Both the position numbers and the translations under genes were made by a program. This document shows, piece by piece, positions 9,115 to 17,485 of a DNA stretch of 64,000 bases (position 1 is the stretch's first letter; the number at the start of each line of letters is the position of its first letter). Origin of the DNA: a bacterium SCSIO 12844 (GTDB taxonomy: Bacteria > Pseudomonadota > Gammaproteobacteria > Francisellales > Francisellaceae); NCBI GenBank assembly GCA_024397935.1, contig CP073743.1:2480001-2544000 (forward strand). Direction: 5' to 3'. The notes beneath the pieces are model-generated. The model saw only the letters and a program-made list of their open reading frames with translations. It was not told where the DNA came from and made no database searches.

Positions 9115-9474
9115 ATGTCAAAAGAATCAATAAAAAAAATAGTAAATAATTTTTTAAAATACTGTGAAGCAGAAGCAAGTGATGCTTTAACTGGTGAAAC
9201 CGTAATCTACTTCGAAAATATTTATCATAATATCCCACCAGCTGCAGCAGAAATTGTTCATAAAATAAAATGGCATGATTATGAAAAAAATGATTTAGAA
9301 TTTAAAACCATGCTTTGTAATGAACTGCATAAATATAATGAAACAATTTCAGCACAAATTTATGACTTTTTTGGAATTAATAAACCATTCCAAAAGATTT
9401 GCAGTAATCCTGAAAAATTATTTGGTATGGAAGGACCTCTTGTTAAAGCAGCTAAAAGTCATAGTCCTCAGTAA
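9115..9474 (+). CDS. Hypothetical protein, 119 residues
   Basis: Not recognised. The protein is mostly helical by eye, without signal peptide or membrane segment. KKIVNNFLKYCEAEASDALTGE at the start and IYHNIPPAAAEIVHKIKWHDYEKNDLEF in the middle look like a folded domain. AAAGGT sits about nine bases before the ATG. It lies in an accessory stretch next to other small unknown genes. Could be an immunity or adaptor protein, but nothing proves that. Confidence 0.6.
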   Translation: MSKESIKKIVNNFLKYCEAEASDALTGETVIYFENIYHNIPPAAAEIVHKIKWHDYEKNDLEFKTMLCNELHKYNETISAQIYDFFGINKPFQKICSNPEKLFGMEGPLVKAAKSHSPQ

Positions 9475-9573
9475 GTTCAAATAAACCCTCTTATCATTAA
9501 AAATAAAAAAATTTGCACAAAATAAATTCTATCTACTATATTAAAAGTTACCTGATCAAAAAAGGGGGTTGCT

Positions 9574-9876
9574 ATGAAATACTATAAATTAACACCAAGA
9601 GACGAAATCTTAGATAATGAACTGTGGAAAGCAAATAGTACGCATTATGAGCCAGCATTAATTCAAGCAACAGATGAAGATGAAGCACGAGAAATTGCTG
9701 AAATGTATTATGGTATTTGTTACGGTACATCATTAAGGACAAGTGGACTTTGGTTAGATGATGATTATGTTGAAGCGATTGAAATTAATGATTATCAATT
9801 TAAGCTTTTAAGTAAACAATTTAAAGTGCTAAGACAAGAGCCAATCACTAGTATTACAAGTCAGAGCTATCATTAA
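9574..9876 (+). CDS. Small protein related to the one at 11537-11767
   Basis: A 100-residue protein, no signal peptide. It contains ALIQATDEDEAREIAEMYYG followed by SGLWLDDDYVEAIEI. The same order, VQASSEEEARKLAA then EVWLSDEL, appears in the 76-residue protein at 11537-11767, so the two are distant paralogues of a short helical A(T/S)xEEEAR(E/K)(I/L)A family. The start has AAAGGGGG 7 to 14 bases upstream. Function is unknown. Confidence 0.62.
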   Translation: MKYYKLTPRDEILDNELWKANSTHYEPALIQATDEDEAREIAEMYYGICYGTSLRTSGLWLDDDYVEAIEINDYQFKLLSKQFKVLRQEPITSITSQSYH

Positions 9877-9933
9877 ATGATCAGCTCTGATAATAAATAT
9901 ATCAGTTATATTCGTTCCGACTTAATCTGACAC

Positions 9934-11208
9934 CTATAACAAACTACAAGAAATTAATTTTTTATACTGCTTTGCTTGACTAGAATTCATCATTAATAAT
10001 GGCGCTTCTTTTTCTTCGATTTTTAGCTGCATAAATGCTGTGTTAACCTCATTTCCACCATTTTGAGAACTTAAAATAATGTCACATTCACTTGGCTTAT
10101 CTAACAATAATTTTACATTTTCAGACAAATCTAAATTTAAATTTTTTAAGGTTTCAAGATTATTTAAGAAGCTTTTAGATTGAGCAGCCTTTGACAAATA
10201 AGAATAACCTTGAACTTGATAATGTTGCATAATTTTTTGAATGCCTGCACAACTCTTTTGGTTTATCTCACTTTTTATATCATTTCTATTAGACATGCTT
10301 TGATTATGGATAAACTTTTCATTCGCGGCTCTATGATCGTTATCAGTTAAACAAAACTGATTTAAATCATCACAAGGCGTGCCATTACTTTCAACAACTC
10401 TAGCAATATCTTTGAAAAAAGCTGATCGTTGTCTATAACGTTCTGGATGCTTACTTTTTCTTGTCTCTGTATAACTTCTAATTGCATCAATTGTATTATA
10501 TGTTTTTAAATAGCCAACTGAAATACTTCGCCCATCTTGATCGCTTTTATGATTACAAGTTGTTTCTGACATATCCAGAATTTGCTTGTATACTTCGAAA
10601 TGCTCTATTTCATCTGTTTCTGAGTCATATAAAACAATACCTCTTCTAAAAATACCTGGTTTGTTACAGTTTAGAAAATTATACTTTTCATTAAAGGAAT
10701 CAATTTCATCTTCATTGTCTTTTGTTAGCATCACTTGTTCTTCAATAGAAATCGGCTTACCTTCAGCTAGATGTTGGTTTATTTTTTCAACAATAGCATC
10801 AAAGTCCATATCTTTAGTAAATGTATTTCCAGTGCCTTCAACACCATCAGTCTTAATCACGACTTTATTACTATATTTTTCTAAAAACGCTCTTATTGTT
10901 TCTTTTTCATCATGACTTAAGGGTGCTTTAGAGGTTCTATCTATAATCATAAAGTCAGGATTATATTTAGCAGTTTCCTGAAAGCTTTGTAACAAATATC
11001 TTTGATCTGTTTTACAATTAATTCGTCTTGGATTAATATTACCTAGTGGCGATGGTAAAGATTGATAGAATCTAGCTGTAATTATGCCATTATCTAACTC
11101 ATTTTCAATTGTTTTAAACAAATTAGAATCTAATAGATTCTGGATTTCATAAACTCTAAAATCACCATTATCATTTGTAGTATAATCGACAATAAAAGCT
11201 CTTTTCAT
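9934..11208 (-). CDS. Unknown 424-residue protein, possible ATP-grasp-like enzyme
   Basis: No family could be named with confidence. There is no signal peptide. The N-terminal 115 residues look like alternating strands and helices. After that, NKVVIKTDGVEGTGNTF (Lys119 followed by a Gly-rich loop), an alpha helix, ISIEEQVM (Glu156/157) and FRRGIVLYDSETDEIEHFEVYKQI follow the order of ATP-grasp enzymes (lysine, flexible glycine loop, hinge glutamates, strand pair). The final third is Asn/Ser/Gln-rich and helical. It stands alone on the minus strand between the two small related proteins. Assignment to ATP-grasp is inference and needs a structure comparison. Confidence 0.5.
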   Translation of the reverse strand: MKRAFIVDYTTNDNGDFRVYEIQNLLDSNLFKTIENELDNGIITARFYQSLPSPLGNINPRRINCKTDQRYLLQSFQETAKYNPDFMIIDRTSKAPLSHDEKETIRAFLEKYSNKVVIKTDGVEGTGNTFTKDMDFDAIVEKINQHLAEGKPISIEEQVMLTKDNEDEIDSFNEKYNFLNCNKPGIFRRGIVLYDSETDEIEHFEVYKQILDMSETTCNHKSDQDGRSISVGYLKTYNTIDAIRSYTETRKSKHPERYRQRSAFFKDIARVVESNGTPCDDLNQFCLTDNDHRAANEKFIHNQSMSNRNDIKSEINQKSCAGIQKIMQHYQVQGYSYLSKAAQSKSFLNNLETLKNLNLDLSENVKLLLDKPSECDIILSSQNGGNEVNTAFMQLKIEEKEAPLLMMNSSQAKQYKKLISCSLL

Positions 11209-11536
11209 AACTAAATAACCCCATAAACTGATTAATAAGTCTGATTATATTATCAGCAAAATCGTTAGATTATGTAAAGCAAAGGTCAAATCATTTGACC
11301 TTAAAGTGCTAGAATAACTGGAAATTAGTAACCGCTGGTATTTAACTTTTAGAAAAGCTACTGTCCAAAAGTCTCAAAATTTGAAAGTGAAATAACAACA
11401 ACAAACAACAGAAAAGCTTTCAAACTTTGTACCAGCGGATAGAACAATCAGCAAAGCTTGATTATATCTACTTTTATAAGCCTAGTAGAAGGCGTATATA
11501 TTTGCGAGTTTAAATGATTTAGATAATACTAAAAAA
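11209..11536. other. Gene-free stretch with inverted repeats
   Basis: No ORF or tRNA seen. It contains a near-perfect palindrome at 11282-11302 (arms AAGGTCAAAT/ATTTGACCTT around one C) and a wide inverted pair CCGCTGGTA (11332-11340) / TACCAGCGG that ends at 11439, with imperfectly matching T/A-rich arms between. The whole could be an operator plus a small RNA or a miniature element. Confidence 0.5.
11282..11302. repeat. 21-bp palindrome, operator-like
   Basis: Arms of ten bases match exactly around a single central C. There is no T-run on either side, so it looks more like a dimeric regulator's site than a terminator. It lies 74 bp upstream of the start of the ATP-grasp-like gene. Confidence 0.45.
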
Positions 11537-11767
11537 TCAAGCATCATATTTTTCACATTTTGATAATTCATCAGAAAGCCATACTTCAGCTGGTATGATT
11601 ATATCATCATGCCTATGAATACTATGCACACAAAACTGATGCTCTTTCGCTGCTAATTTCCTTGCCTCTTCTTCACTACTTGCTTGTACTTTACATATTT
11701 TATCAGCGTCATTTACGAGTCTTTCAATAACTTCAAGATCAAGAATTGTTAGCTTCCAATCAAGCAT
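11537..11767 (-). CDS. Small protein related to the one at 9574-9876
   Basis: A 76-residue protein with VQASSEEEARKLAAKEHQFC and AEVWLSDELSKC, matching the core motif of the 100-residue protein across the ATP-grasp-like gene. It is cytoplasmic by composition. No close partner is upstream; the next gene starts on the other strand about 190 bases away. Function unknown. Confidence 0.55.
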   Translation of the reverse strand: MLDWKLTILDLEVIERLVNDADKICKVQASSEEEARKLAAKEHQFCVHSIHRHDDIIIPAEVWLSDELSKCEKYDA

Positions 11768-11895
11768 ATTTATAACCTATATTTTTGTTTAACGTGTTAT
11801 TTTTTAGTTTAGCTAAAACTTAAATTTTCTCTAGCTACAAAAAAATCAATTAAATGAGACATGTTAAAAAATTATCGTTAAACAATAATTAATTA

Positions 11896-11924
11896 TTGAC
11901 TTAGGATAATTAAATTACTATATT
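11896..11924 (+). promoter_or_regulatory. Sigma70 promoter of the DUF2975/HTH pair
   Basis: TTGACT (11896-11901) and TATATT (11919-11924) with a 17-base spacer, about 35 bases before the next start codon. Confidence 0.6.
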
Positions 11925-11959
11925 GATTTTGGTTTACTGAATAATTTAGGAGATAAAAT

Positions 11960-12499
11960 ATGATAAATATAACAACAACAAGCCATCGATATAGGATTAT
12001 TTTTCAGGCTCTTTTTTACATAACTGTTATTGGTTTTATTCTTTTTTGGCTAACCTATCAAACACCTTATGACATCTTTAGCCCATTTGGAGTTGCAACT
12101 CAATTATCTAATCTAGCTCAATCCCCTTTAACCCCATTGACTAGATTTTTAGCTTTTTTTGTCTCAATGATTCCTTGTTTGATTATACTTTATGGTCTTT
12201 ATCAACTGATTAAGCTTTTTAAAAATTATGAAAAAGGTGATGTATTTAGTATCAAAAATGTCCTATGTTATAGAAAATTATGTTATACACTATTTGCATG
12301 GGTTATTGGAGGCCTAATCTATGATCCATTAATGTCACTCGTATTAACCTTTAATAACCCACCAGGTCATAGAGTAATTTCCATAAGCTTTGGCAGCTCA
12401 GATATTGTTGCATTAATTGCCGGCGCTATTGTATTAATCATTGCACATATAATGTATCAAGCTCATCAAATATCAAATGAAAATCAGTTAACAATCTAA
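11960..12499 (+). CDS. DUF2975-type membrane protein
   Basis: A 179-residue protein with four hydrophobic segments (about residues 12-32, 58-80, 107-128 and 150-168). The arrangement, with YQLIKLFKNYEKGDVFSIKNV after the second segment, fits DUF2975 membrane proteins that are encoded next to a short Xre-type regulator. AGGAGAT lies 6-12 bases before the ATG. The partner HTH gene starts 12 bases after the stop, so the two make one operon. Role unknown. Confidence 0.75.
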   Translation: MINITTTSHRYRIIFQALFYITVIGFILFWLTYQTPYDIFSPFGVATQLSNLAQSPLTPLTRFLAFFVSMIPCLIILYGLYQLIKLFKNYEKGDVFSIKNVLCYRKLCYTLFAWVIGGLIYDPLMSLVLTFNNPPGHRVISISFGSSDIVALIAGAIVLIIAHIMYQAHQISNENQLTI

Positions 12500-12511
12500 A
12501 GGATTAGATAC

Positions 12512-12724
12512 ATGATAGAAGTAAACTTAAATGTTATGATGGCTAAAAGAAAAATTAAAGCCAAAGATTTAGCTGAAAAAATTGGAATTACTGAGCAAAA
12601 TTTATCTATTTTAAAAAATGGTAAAGCTAAAGCTATTCGATTTTCTACTTTAGAGGCAATATGTGAACACTTAAACTGCCAACCTGGTGATATTCTTGTC
12701 TATACTTGCAATCAATCTCTATAA
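12512..12724 (+). CDS. HTH-type (Xre/YozG) transcription regulator
   Basis: A 70-residue single-domain Cro/CI-type helix-turn-helix protein: KAKDLAEKIGITEQNLSILKNGKAKAIRFSTLEAICEHLNCQPGDIL has the helix-turn-helix and the trailing helix typical of the YozG family. It is coupled with the DUF2975 membrane protein directly upstream. Such pairs are thought to regulate their own operon. Confidence 0.85.
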   Translation: MIEVNLNVMMAKRKIKAKDLAEKIGITEQNLSILKNGKAKAIRFSTLEAICEHLNCQPGDILVYTCNQSL

Positions 12725-12775
12725 GCCTTAGCTTAGAGCTTAGATCAATTGAAATTATAGGCACATAAAAGAGTA

Positions 12776-13692
12776 CTACGACTGACTTTCAGCTAAAATA
12801 AACTTCCTTACTTTTCTTGACTTAAAAGCAATAATAATTGTTAATAAAATAACTGATGTACTGATTATTGCTATATTTAAACCTGTTAAAAAAGTGTGAT
12901 AGCATCTATCTGTAGATAGGTCAATCGCGCTAGTAGTAATAGCGATGGGCCACATCATAGATAAGACAAATAGTAAAGCATATAAATATGTACACAAGCG
13001 CCTTATTGCTTTATAACTACTATAATGCTTATATTGTTTTTTCAATGTTTGCGCTAAAACAAATAAAGAGGTAAATAAAAACAATGTCCCAACAAATGGT
13101 ATTAAAGCCATCCAAATCAACCAGTTAGGCATTATTTTATCTTTTATACATTTTAATAACTCATATAGGTTATAAGTACAATAAACACTAATTAAAAATG
13201 CAATAATGAAAAATATAACAACGATAGTAATAAAGATAGCAGTTAAATTACTATTCAATTTGTTGATATTTTCTTTAGCTTCAGTATAACCATGATCAAC
13301 TGCTTTTTGAAAAAAATACTGTGCTTTTTGATCATCTTGCGTCACGCCATGTCCATACTGGTATAAAACACCTATATTATTAAATGCCATGGCATTATTT
13401 TGCTTTGCCGATTTTTGATACCAATAGAGCGCTTTGGCATAATCTACATTAACGCCTATAGCAAACTGATACATATAGCCTAAGTTAAGCTGTGCAGTTG
13501 AATTACCTTGATTTGCAGCATCTTGATAATACTCTAGTGCTTTAATATAATTCTTTTTAACCGCTATACCATTATAATAAAAATCAGCTACTTGCACTTG
13601 AGCTTCATCATAGCCTTGTTTTGCTGATTTTAAGTAGTATTCAAAAGCTTTCTTATTATCTTTTTGAACACTAATCCCATATTGATAAAAAC
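12776..13692 (-). pseudogene. Sel1-repeat membrane protein truncated at its 5' end by the IS3 element
   Basis: The frame runs without stop from the IS boundary at 13692 down to 12776 (about 305 residues). The first complete Met-like codon is a GTG at 13597, but the sequence upstream still encodes a Sel1 repeat (AFEYYLKSAKQGYDEAQ), so the original start is lost beyond the element. Three to four Sel1 repeats (pattern ALxYYQxAANQGxxxAQxNLGxMY) are followed by four membrane segments in the C-terminal half. Sel1 proteins act as scaffolds. No N-terminal remainder is recognised on the far side of the IS. Confidence 0.72.
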
Positions 13693-13699
13693 TGATCTG

Positions 13700-14581
13700 T
13701 CAACCTTTTACTAGACACTTGGCTATGGGATATTGTGGTTGATTAAAATAATTTCTTTCAAACTCCTCTGGTGATAAATAGTTTAACGTTGAGTGCATCC
13801 TTTGGCGGTTATAAAAAACTTCAACATATTCAAAGATACAGCGCATTGCTTGATTCCTAGTTTGGTATTTCTGATCATGTACAACTGCTAATTTCAAAGT
13901 ATGGAAAAAACTTTCAGCTACAGCATTGTCATAGCAGTTACCCGTACTACTCATGCTTAATCTAATTCGATGCTTTTTAGTTAATTGATGATAAACTCGG
14001 CTTGTATATTGAGATCCCCTATCAGAGTGTAATATCAACCCTGAATCAGGCTGTCGCCTTTTAACTGCTTGATTAACTGCCCTTAAAACTAAATCAGCTG
14101 TAATACGCTGACTCATAGCCAAGCCAACAACTTTCCTTGAAAATAAGTCAACAACAGTTGCTAAATATAACCATCCTTCATTAGTTGGCACATAAGTGAT
14201 ATCACTCACCCATACCTCATTAGGAGCTTCTACCATGAATTTTTGTTTTAACAAATTAGGTGCAACATAATAAGGTCTTTTACTTTGATTGGTGGTTACC
14301 TTAAACTTTCTTCTTGCTTTAGCATAAAGCCCCAATTCTTTCATTAGCTTAGCAATACGTTTACGACCGACATAGATATCTAGTCGTCTAAGTAAAAGCT
14401 GTAACCGCCTTGTGCCATATTCTCCCTTTGAGTTTATGAATGCTTTGATTAACAGAGGGCGTAACTGGCTATTTATTATCTCTTTCTTAGACAAGTTACC
14501 ACGACTGTACTGATAGTAAGCGCTACGACTAACACCAAAAATCTTTGCCATTCTCTCAATTGAGAAATCTCGCCGATACAA
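13700..14581 (-). CDS. IS3-family transposase OrfB (integrase domain)
   Basis: OrfB with the HTH_21-like start (FSIERMAKIFGVSRSAYYQY) and the rve integrase domain: Asp in VSDITYVP, Asp in LHSDRGSQYTS and Glu in VAESFFHTLK form the DDE triad. Its own first codon is a TTG; the frame is open upstream to at least 14624, so it is probably made as an OrfAB fusion by a minus-one frameshift. The stop codon lies in the left terminal repeat. Confidence 0.88.
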   Translation of the reverse strand: MYRRDFSIERMAKIFGVSRSAYYQYSRGNLSKKEIINSQLRPLLIKAFINSKGEYGTRRLQLLLRRLDIYVGRKRIAKLMKELGLYAKARRKFKVTTNQSKRPYYVAPNLLKQKFMVEAPNEVWVSDITYVPTNEGWLYLATVVDLFSRKVVGLAMSQRITADLVLRAVNQAVKRRQPDSGLILHSDRGSQYTSRVYHQLTKKHRIRLSMSSTGNCYDNAVAESFFHTLKLAVVHDQKYQTRNQAMRCIFEYVEVFYNRQRMHSTLNYLSPEEFERNYFNQPQYPIAKCLVKG

Positions 14582-14610
14582 ATTAATAAATTCATAAAGC
14601 TCGGCTCTTT

Positions 14611-14904
14611 TTACTTTTTCTTTGAGAAAATGGTTAACGCCTTTTTTAATATATCACGCTCCATGCTAACATCAGCTAATTGCTTTTTAAGCGCAAGTAA
14701 TTCTTTTTCTTGTGCCGAGAGTTCTTTGGGTTTAAAGCTTTCATCTCCTCGTTGACGATACTCACTAACCCAGTTGTATAAAGTAGATTCTGCTACTCCT
14801 AATTGCTTTGTTAATTCTGATAAGCTTTTTTTACCATTAACATATAACGATGCTGCATTACGTTTAAATTCAGCATCATAAGAATGACGTTTTCTAGTTG
14901 TCAT
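14611..14904 (-). CDS. IS3-family OrfA (HTH)
   Basis: A 97-residue helix-turn-helix protein: KRHSYDAEFKRNAASLYV, LTKQLGVAESTLYNWVSEYR and a C-terminal leucine-zipper-like helix with MERDILKKAL are typical of IS3 OrfA. It has AGGAGA before its ATG. GAAAAAG at 14614-14620 (minus strand) just before the stop is a likely slippery site leading into orfB. Confidence 0.85.
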   Translation of the reverse strand: MTTRKRHSYDAEFKRNAASLYVNGKKSLSELTKQLGVAESTLYNWVSEYRQRGDESFKPKELSAQEKELLALKKQLADVSMERDILKKALTIFSKKK

Positions 14905-14979
14905 AAAGTTCTCCTGGTTTGTTGATAAGATGATAATTCATCCCATAACAAAGTATCTACCTAATGGTAACCAGATCAT

Positions 14980-15331
14980 CATACTGATGTTATTAAAAAA
15001 ATGGAAGATAGCTTAAGTAGAAAAGACAAAAGATATCTGATGAATATTCAGAGCATAACTTACCTAGTAGAAGAAGACAAGATATTGATCCATTACCAAT
15101 ATTTTGTATATCTTCTCAAACTTCAGCAGATAATGTGGATAATACTACTATATCTCATCACTAATATACATAGTTAATTTTTACAAAAATTTTCATAATG
15201 ACGTACCCTTAGAAATTCGGACAATGCTACATATGAGAGATTTTTTTGATTTTTTGATGAAAATTATCAAACAATTGAAAAAGTCAAATCATCTATTTTT
15301 GAATATATTGAGGGCTACAGCTTCTAAGCTA
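14980..15331 (+). pseudogene. Remnant gene(s) with frameshifts downstream of the IS
   Basis: Two to three reading frames must be joined: DVIKKMEDSLSRKDKR runs from about 14989, then a shifted frame encodes ISDEYSEHNLPSRRRQDIDP and DPLPIFCISSQTSADN up to a stop at 15164. A second stretch has NDVPLEIRTMLHMRDFFDF, then after a shift in a T-run DENYQTIEKVKSSIFEYIEGYSF, ending at 15331. The coding-like composition in each piece suggests a decayed gene cut off by the IS. The family is not known. The split is inferred by eye. Confidence 0.4.
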
Positions 15332-15344
15332 ATTCAAATAAAAA

Positions 15345-15647
15345 CTAAAAATACTCAAACTTAAGATAATTCTTAACTTTCATATCAAGGTATTTAGCAA
15401 ATAGTTTTGAATCATCCTCATTTAAAGGTTTTTTACCTTCTATGTCATAATTGATAATAATTTCTAGGATTTTTTTCTTAAATTCCATATCAATATCAGG
15501 CATATCACAAAATATAATATTTTCTGCATTACCATCTTTCACTATTTGTTTTCCCAACCCTAATATAAATTGACCAAAAGTAGAAATATTTTGATTATTA
15601 TCAACATCACTACTAACGTTATTAGTTACTTCATCTATTGCTATCAT
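15345..15647 (-). CDS. Hypothetical protein, 100 residues
   Basis: Acidic at the N-terminus and lacking a signal peptide; contains FGQFILGLGKQIVKDGNAEN and a helical end (KLFAKYLDMKVKNYLKF). Not recognised. It is downstream of the two secreted paralogues with a gap of about 115 bases, so a joint transcript is possible. The codon use is like its neighbours. Confidence 0.5.
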   Translation of the reverse strand: MIAIDEVTNNVSSDVDNNQNISTFGQFILGLGKQIVKDGNAENIIFCDMPDIDMEFKKKILEIIINYDIEGKKPLNEDDSKLFAKYLDMKVKNYLKFEYF

Positions 15648-15762
15648 AATAGTTCATCCCACCATTTGAATTAATATTGTTATAAGATATAACAATTGAA
15701 GATATTTAATATCGTAAGATTTACGTCAATTTTAATAGATGTAGTTATAGTAGTTTCAGTAA

Positions 15763-16575
15763 CTAACTATAAATATCCCCCACATTAACATTTGATGCTG
15801 TATTACCCTTTTTGTCTGTTACCCAAGGGCATTCAGATTGACCTTGACTTGTTTGCTGACACGAAAATATAATTTCATTATTCAAATAAGTATAGCCAAT
15901 ACCTGGATCACAAGATAATAAGCGCCCATTTAATTGGCAAGTTTGTGTCGTTTTACTGAAATGTACAATATAAGGACCTTTATTTAAGTCTATATTACTT
16001 GAGTTTTCAGACTTACCGTAGCCATTTGTTAATTGTATACTACCTAAAGCAATACTTTTCATATCAGCAGATGAAATCTCATTTTGTAAGCCAATTGTTA
16101 AATTGTAATTAAAATCACCACTGATATAATACCAAAAATTCAAGCAGCTATTATCATTACACGTTGCTGATGTTAATTGAAAACCACCATAAGCTTCAGA
16201 AGTACTTACTTTACTTGCCCATTCATCATTATTACCCTGCTCTTGATGTGCTAACTCTATATTAGCACCAGCATTACCTGTATTATTTGATGTCACATAA
16301 TATGCATAAAGTGTTAAGTTTTTAGGATCTCCATCACAATTATAAGGTAGCAAGCCATCAAGATCTTCAAATGTAAAAGAAGCCTGATCATGTGGCGATA
16401 TGGTCATTGGTAATCCACTAACACTATCAATACATTTCTCACTTAACGATTGAACGTTAAGCTTTAAATTTGTATTATTTTTTATATAAACTACATAATC
16501 TGCTGAAGCATAAGATAGCTTTACAAATCCTAATAATCCACAAAGACTAATTAATATAATACGTATAATTTTCAT
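15763..16575 (-). CDS. Secreted protein, tandem paralogue 2
   Basis: A 270-residue protein with signal peptide (IILISLCGLLGFVKLSYA). It aligns along its length with the gene just upstream at 16621-17466: YVVYIKNNTNLKLNVQ, a C-rich middle (ATCNDNSCLNFWYYISGD), GPYIVHFSKTTQTCQLNG and LLSCDPGIGYTYLN, with conserved cysteines that suggest disulfides. No known domain is recognised. A GGGGGG tract (16581-16586, minus strand) is five to ten bases ahead of the start and acts as, or near, the ribosome binding site. Gap to its paralogue is 45 bases. Confidence 0.7.
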   Translation of the reverse strand: MKIIRIILISLCGLLGFVKLSYASADYVVYIKNNTNLKLNVQSLSEKCIDSVSGLPMTISPHDQASFTFEDLDGLLPYNCDGDPKNLTLYAYYVTSNNTGNAGANIELAHQEQGNNDEWASKVSTSEAYGGFQLTSATCNDNSCLNFWYYISGDFNYNLTIGLQNEISSADMKSIALGSIQLTNGYGKSENSSNIDLNKGPYIVHFSKTTQTCQLNGRLLSCDPGIGYTYLNNEIIFSCQQTSQGQSECPWVTDKKGNTASNVNVGDIYS

Positions 16576-16620
16576 TATTTCCCCCCACTTAGAATAGTCT
16601 ACAATTTGGTTTTTTAATGA

Positions 16621-17466
16621 TTAGCTATAAATATGACCCACATCAATATTTGATTCTATATCACCATTTTTACCCACTGTAATCCAAGGACACTTACTTT
16701 GGTTGGATGTAGTCTGACTACAAGCAAATACTAATTTATCACTACCACTGTCATCATCATTGATATAAGTATAATCAATCCCTTTATCACAACTAAGAAG
16801 CCCACCATTAAATCGACACTCAGCTTCTGTCTTACTAAAATGAATCACAAAGGGACCTTCACTTAAATCAAGGCTACCATCAGAATCAACCGATTTTCCA
16901 TAACCATTTGTAACAGTTGCTACTCCAAGTCCTAATGTTTTAATATTTGTAGTTGAAATACTCCCTGCATTATAGTTAATTGTAAGTCTAATGGTAGAGT
17001 CATCATCAATATCTACCCATTTATTGAAACAGTTATCTCCTCCACAAGTAGCTGCATTTAAAATATAATCATTTGAGTCTGACGTTGAAGTTTGAGTTAT
17101 CTCACTTTGCCAGATTTGTCGACCATTTATCATATTATAATCATGGTCCCATTTGATTGTAACGCTTTGATCTCCTGAAACAGCATCGGCATATATTGTT
17201 AAATACTTTTCACCAAAATAACAATGCGTAAATGCTGTATTTTTATCAGCAAAGGTAAATGATGTTTCTTGTTGTGCTTTCAATACAATAGGCATATCTG
17301 GATATGCATTAATACAATCAGATCTGTCTTCTGAATAATTCATTTTCATATCAATATTTGTATTATTTCTAACATAAACTGTATAAGTAGATTCGGCATA
17401 AGCTAAACTACTTAAGCCAAAAATAACAACTAATAAACTAATAAAACCTAAACGTGCTGTTTTCAT
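16621..17466 (-). CDS. Secreted protein, tandem paralogue 1
   Basis: A 281-residue secreted protein with signal peptide (LGFISLLVVIFGLSSLAYA). It shares YTVYVRNNTNIDMKM, NAATCGGDNCFNKWVDIDDD, GPFVIHFSKTEAECRFNG, LLSCDKGIDYTYI and the C-terminal SNIDVGHIYS with its neighbour, so the pair arose by duplication. Cysteines are conserved in spacing. A run of seven G (17472-17478, minus strand) precedes the start by five bases. The family is unknown; it could be an adhesin or toxin-like surface protein. No more is claimed. Confidence 0.7.
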   Translation of the reverse strand: MKTARLGFISLLVVIFGLSSLAYAESTYTVYVRNNTNIDMKMNYSEDRSDCINAYPDMPIVLKAQQETSFTFADKNTAFTHCYFGEKYLTIYADAVSGDQSVTIKWDHDYNMINGRQIWQSEITQTSTSDSNDYILNAATCGGDNCFNKWVDIDDDSTIRLTINYNAGSISTTNIKTLGLGVATVTNGYGKSVDSDGSLDLSEGPFVIHFSKTEAECRFNGGLLSCDKGIDYTYINDDDSGSDKLVFACSQTTSNQSKCPWITVGKNGDIESNIDVGHIYS

Positions 17467-17485
17467 TTTCTCCCCCCCAAATAAT

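Larger units (their letters stand above)
13693..14978. mobile_element. IS3-family insertion sequence
   Basis: The left end 13693-13699 is TGATCTG and continues imperfectly as TCAACCTTTTA. The right end, read inward on the minus strand, is TGATCTGGTTACCATTAG and ends at 14978. Between them are orfA and orfB in the usual IS3 arrangement. Length is about 1.29 kb. No direct target repeat is seen at the junctions. Confidence 0.72.

Noticed and set aside
11537-11767. Toxin-antitoxin pair with the ATP-grasp-like gene
   Set aside because: The small protein resembles no antitoxin and is not adjacent in operon with a toxin-like gene.
15001-15177. 58-codon ORF starting with MEDSLSRKDKR
   Set aside because: A frameshifted reading gives more protein-like sequence after the first 17 residues; treated as part of the remnant gene.
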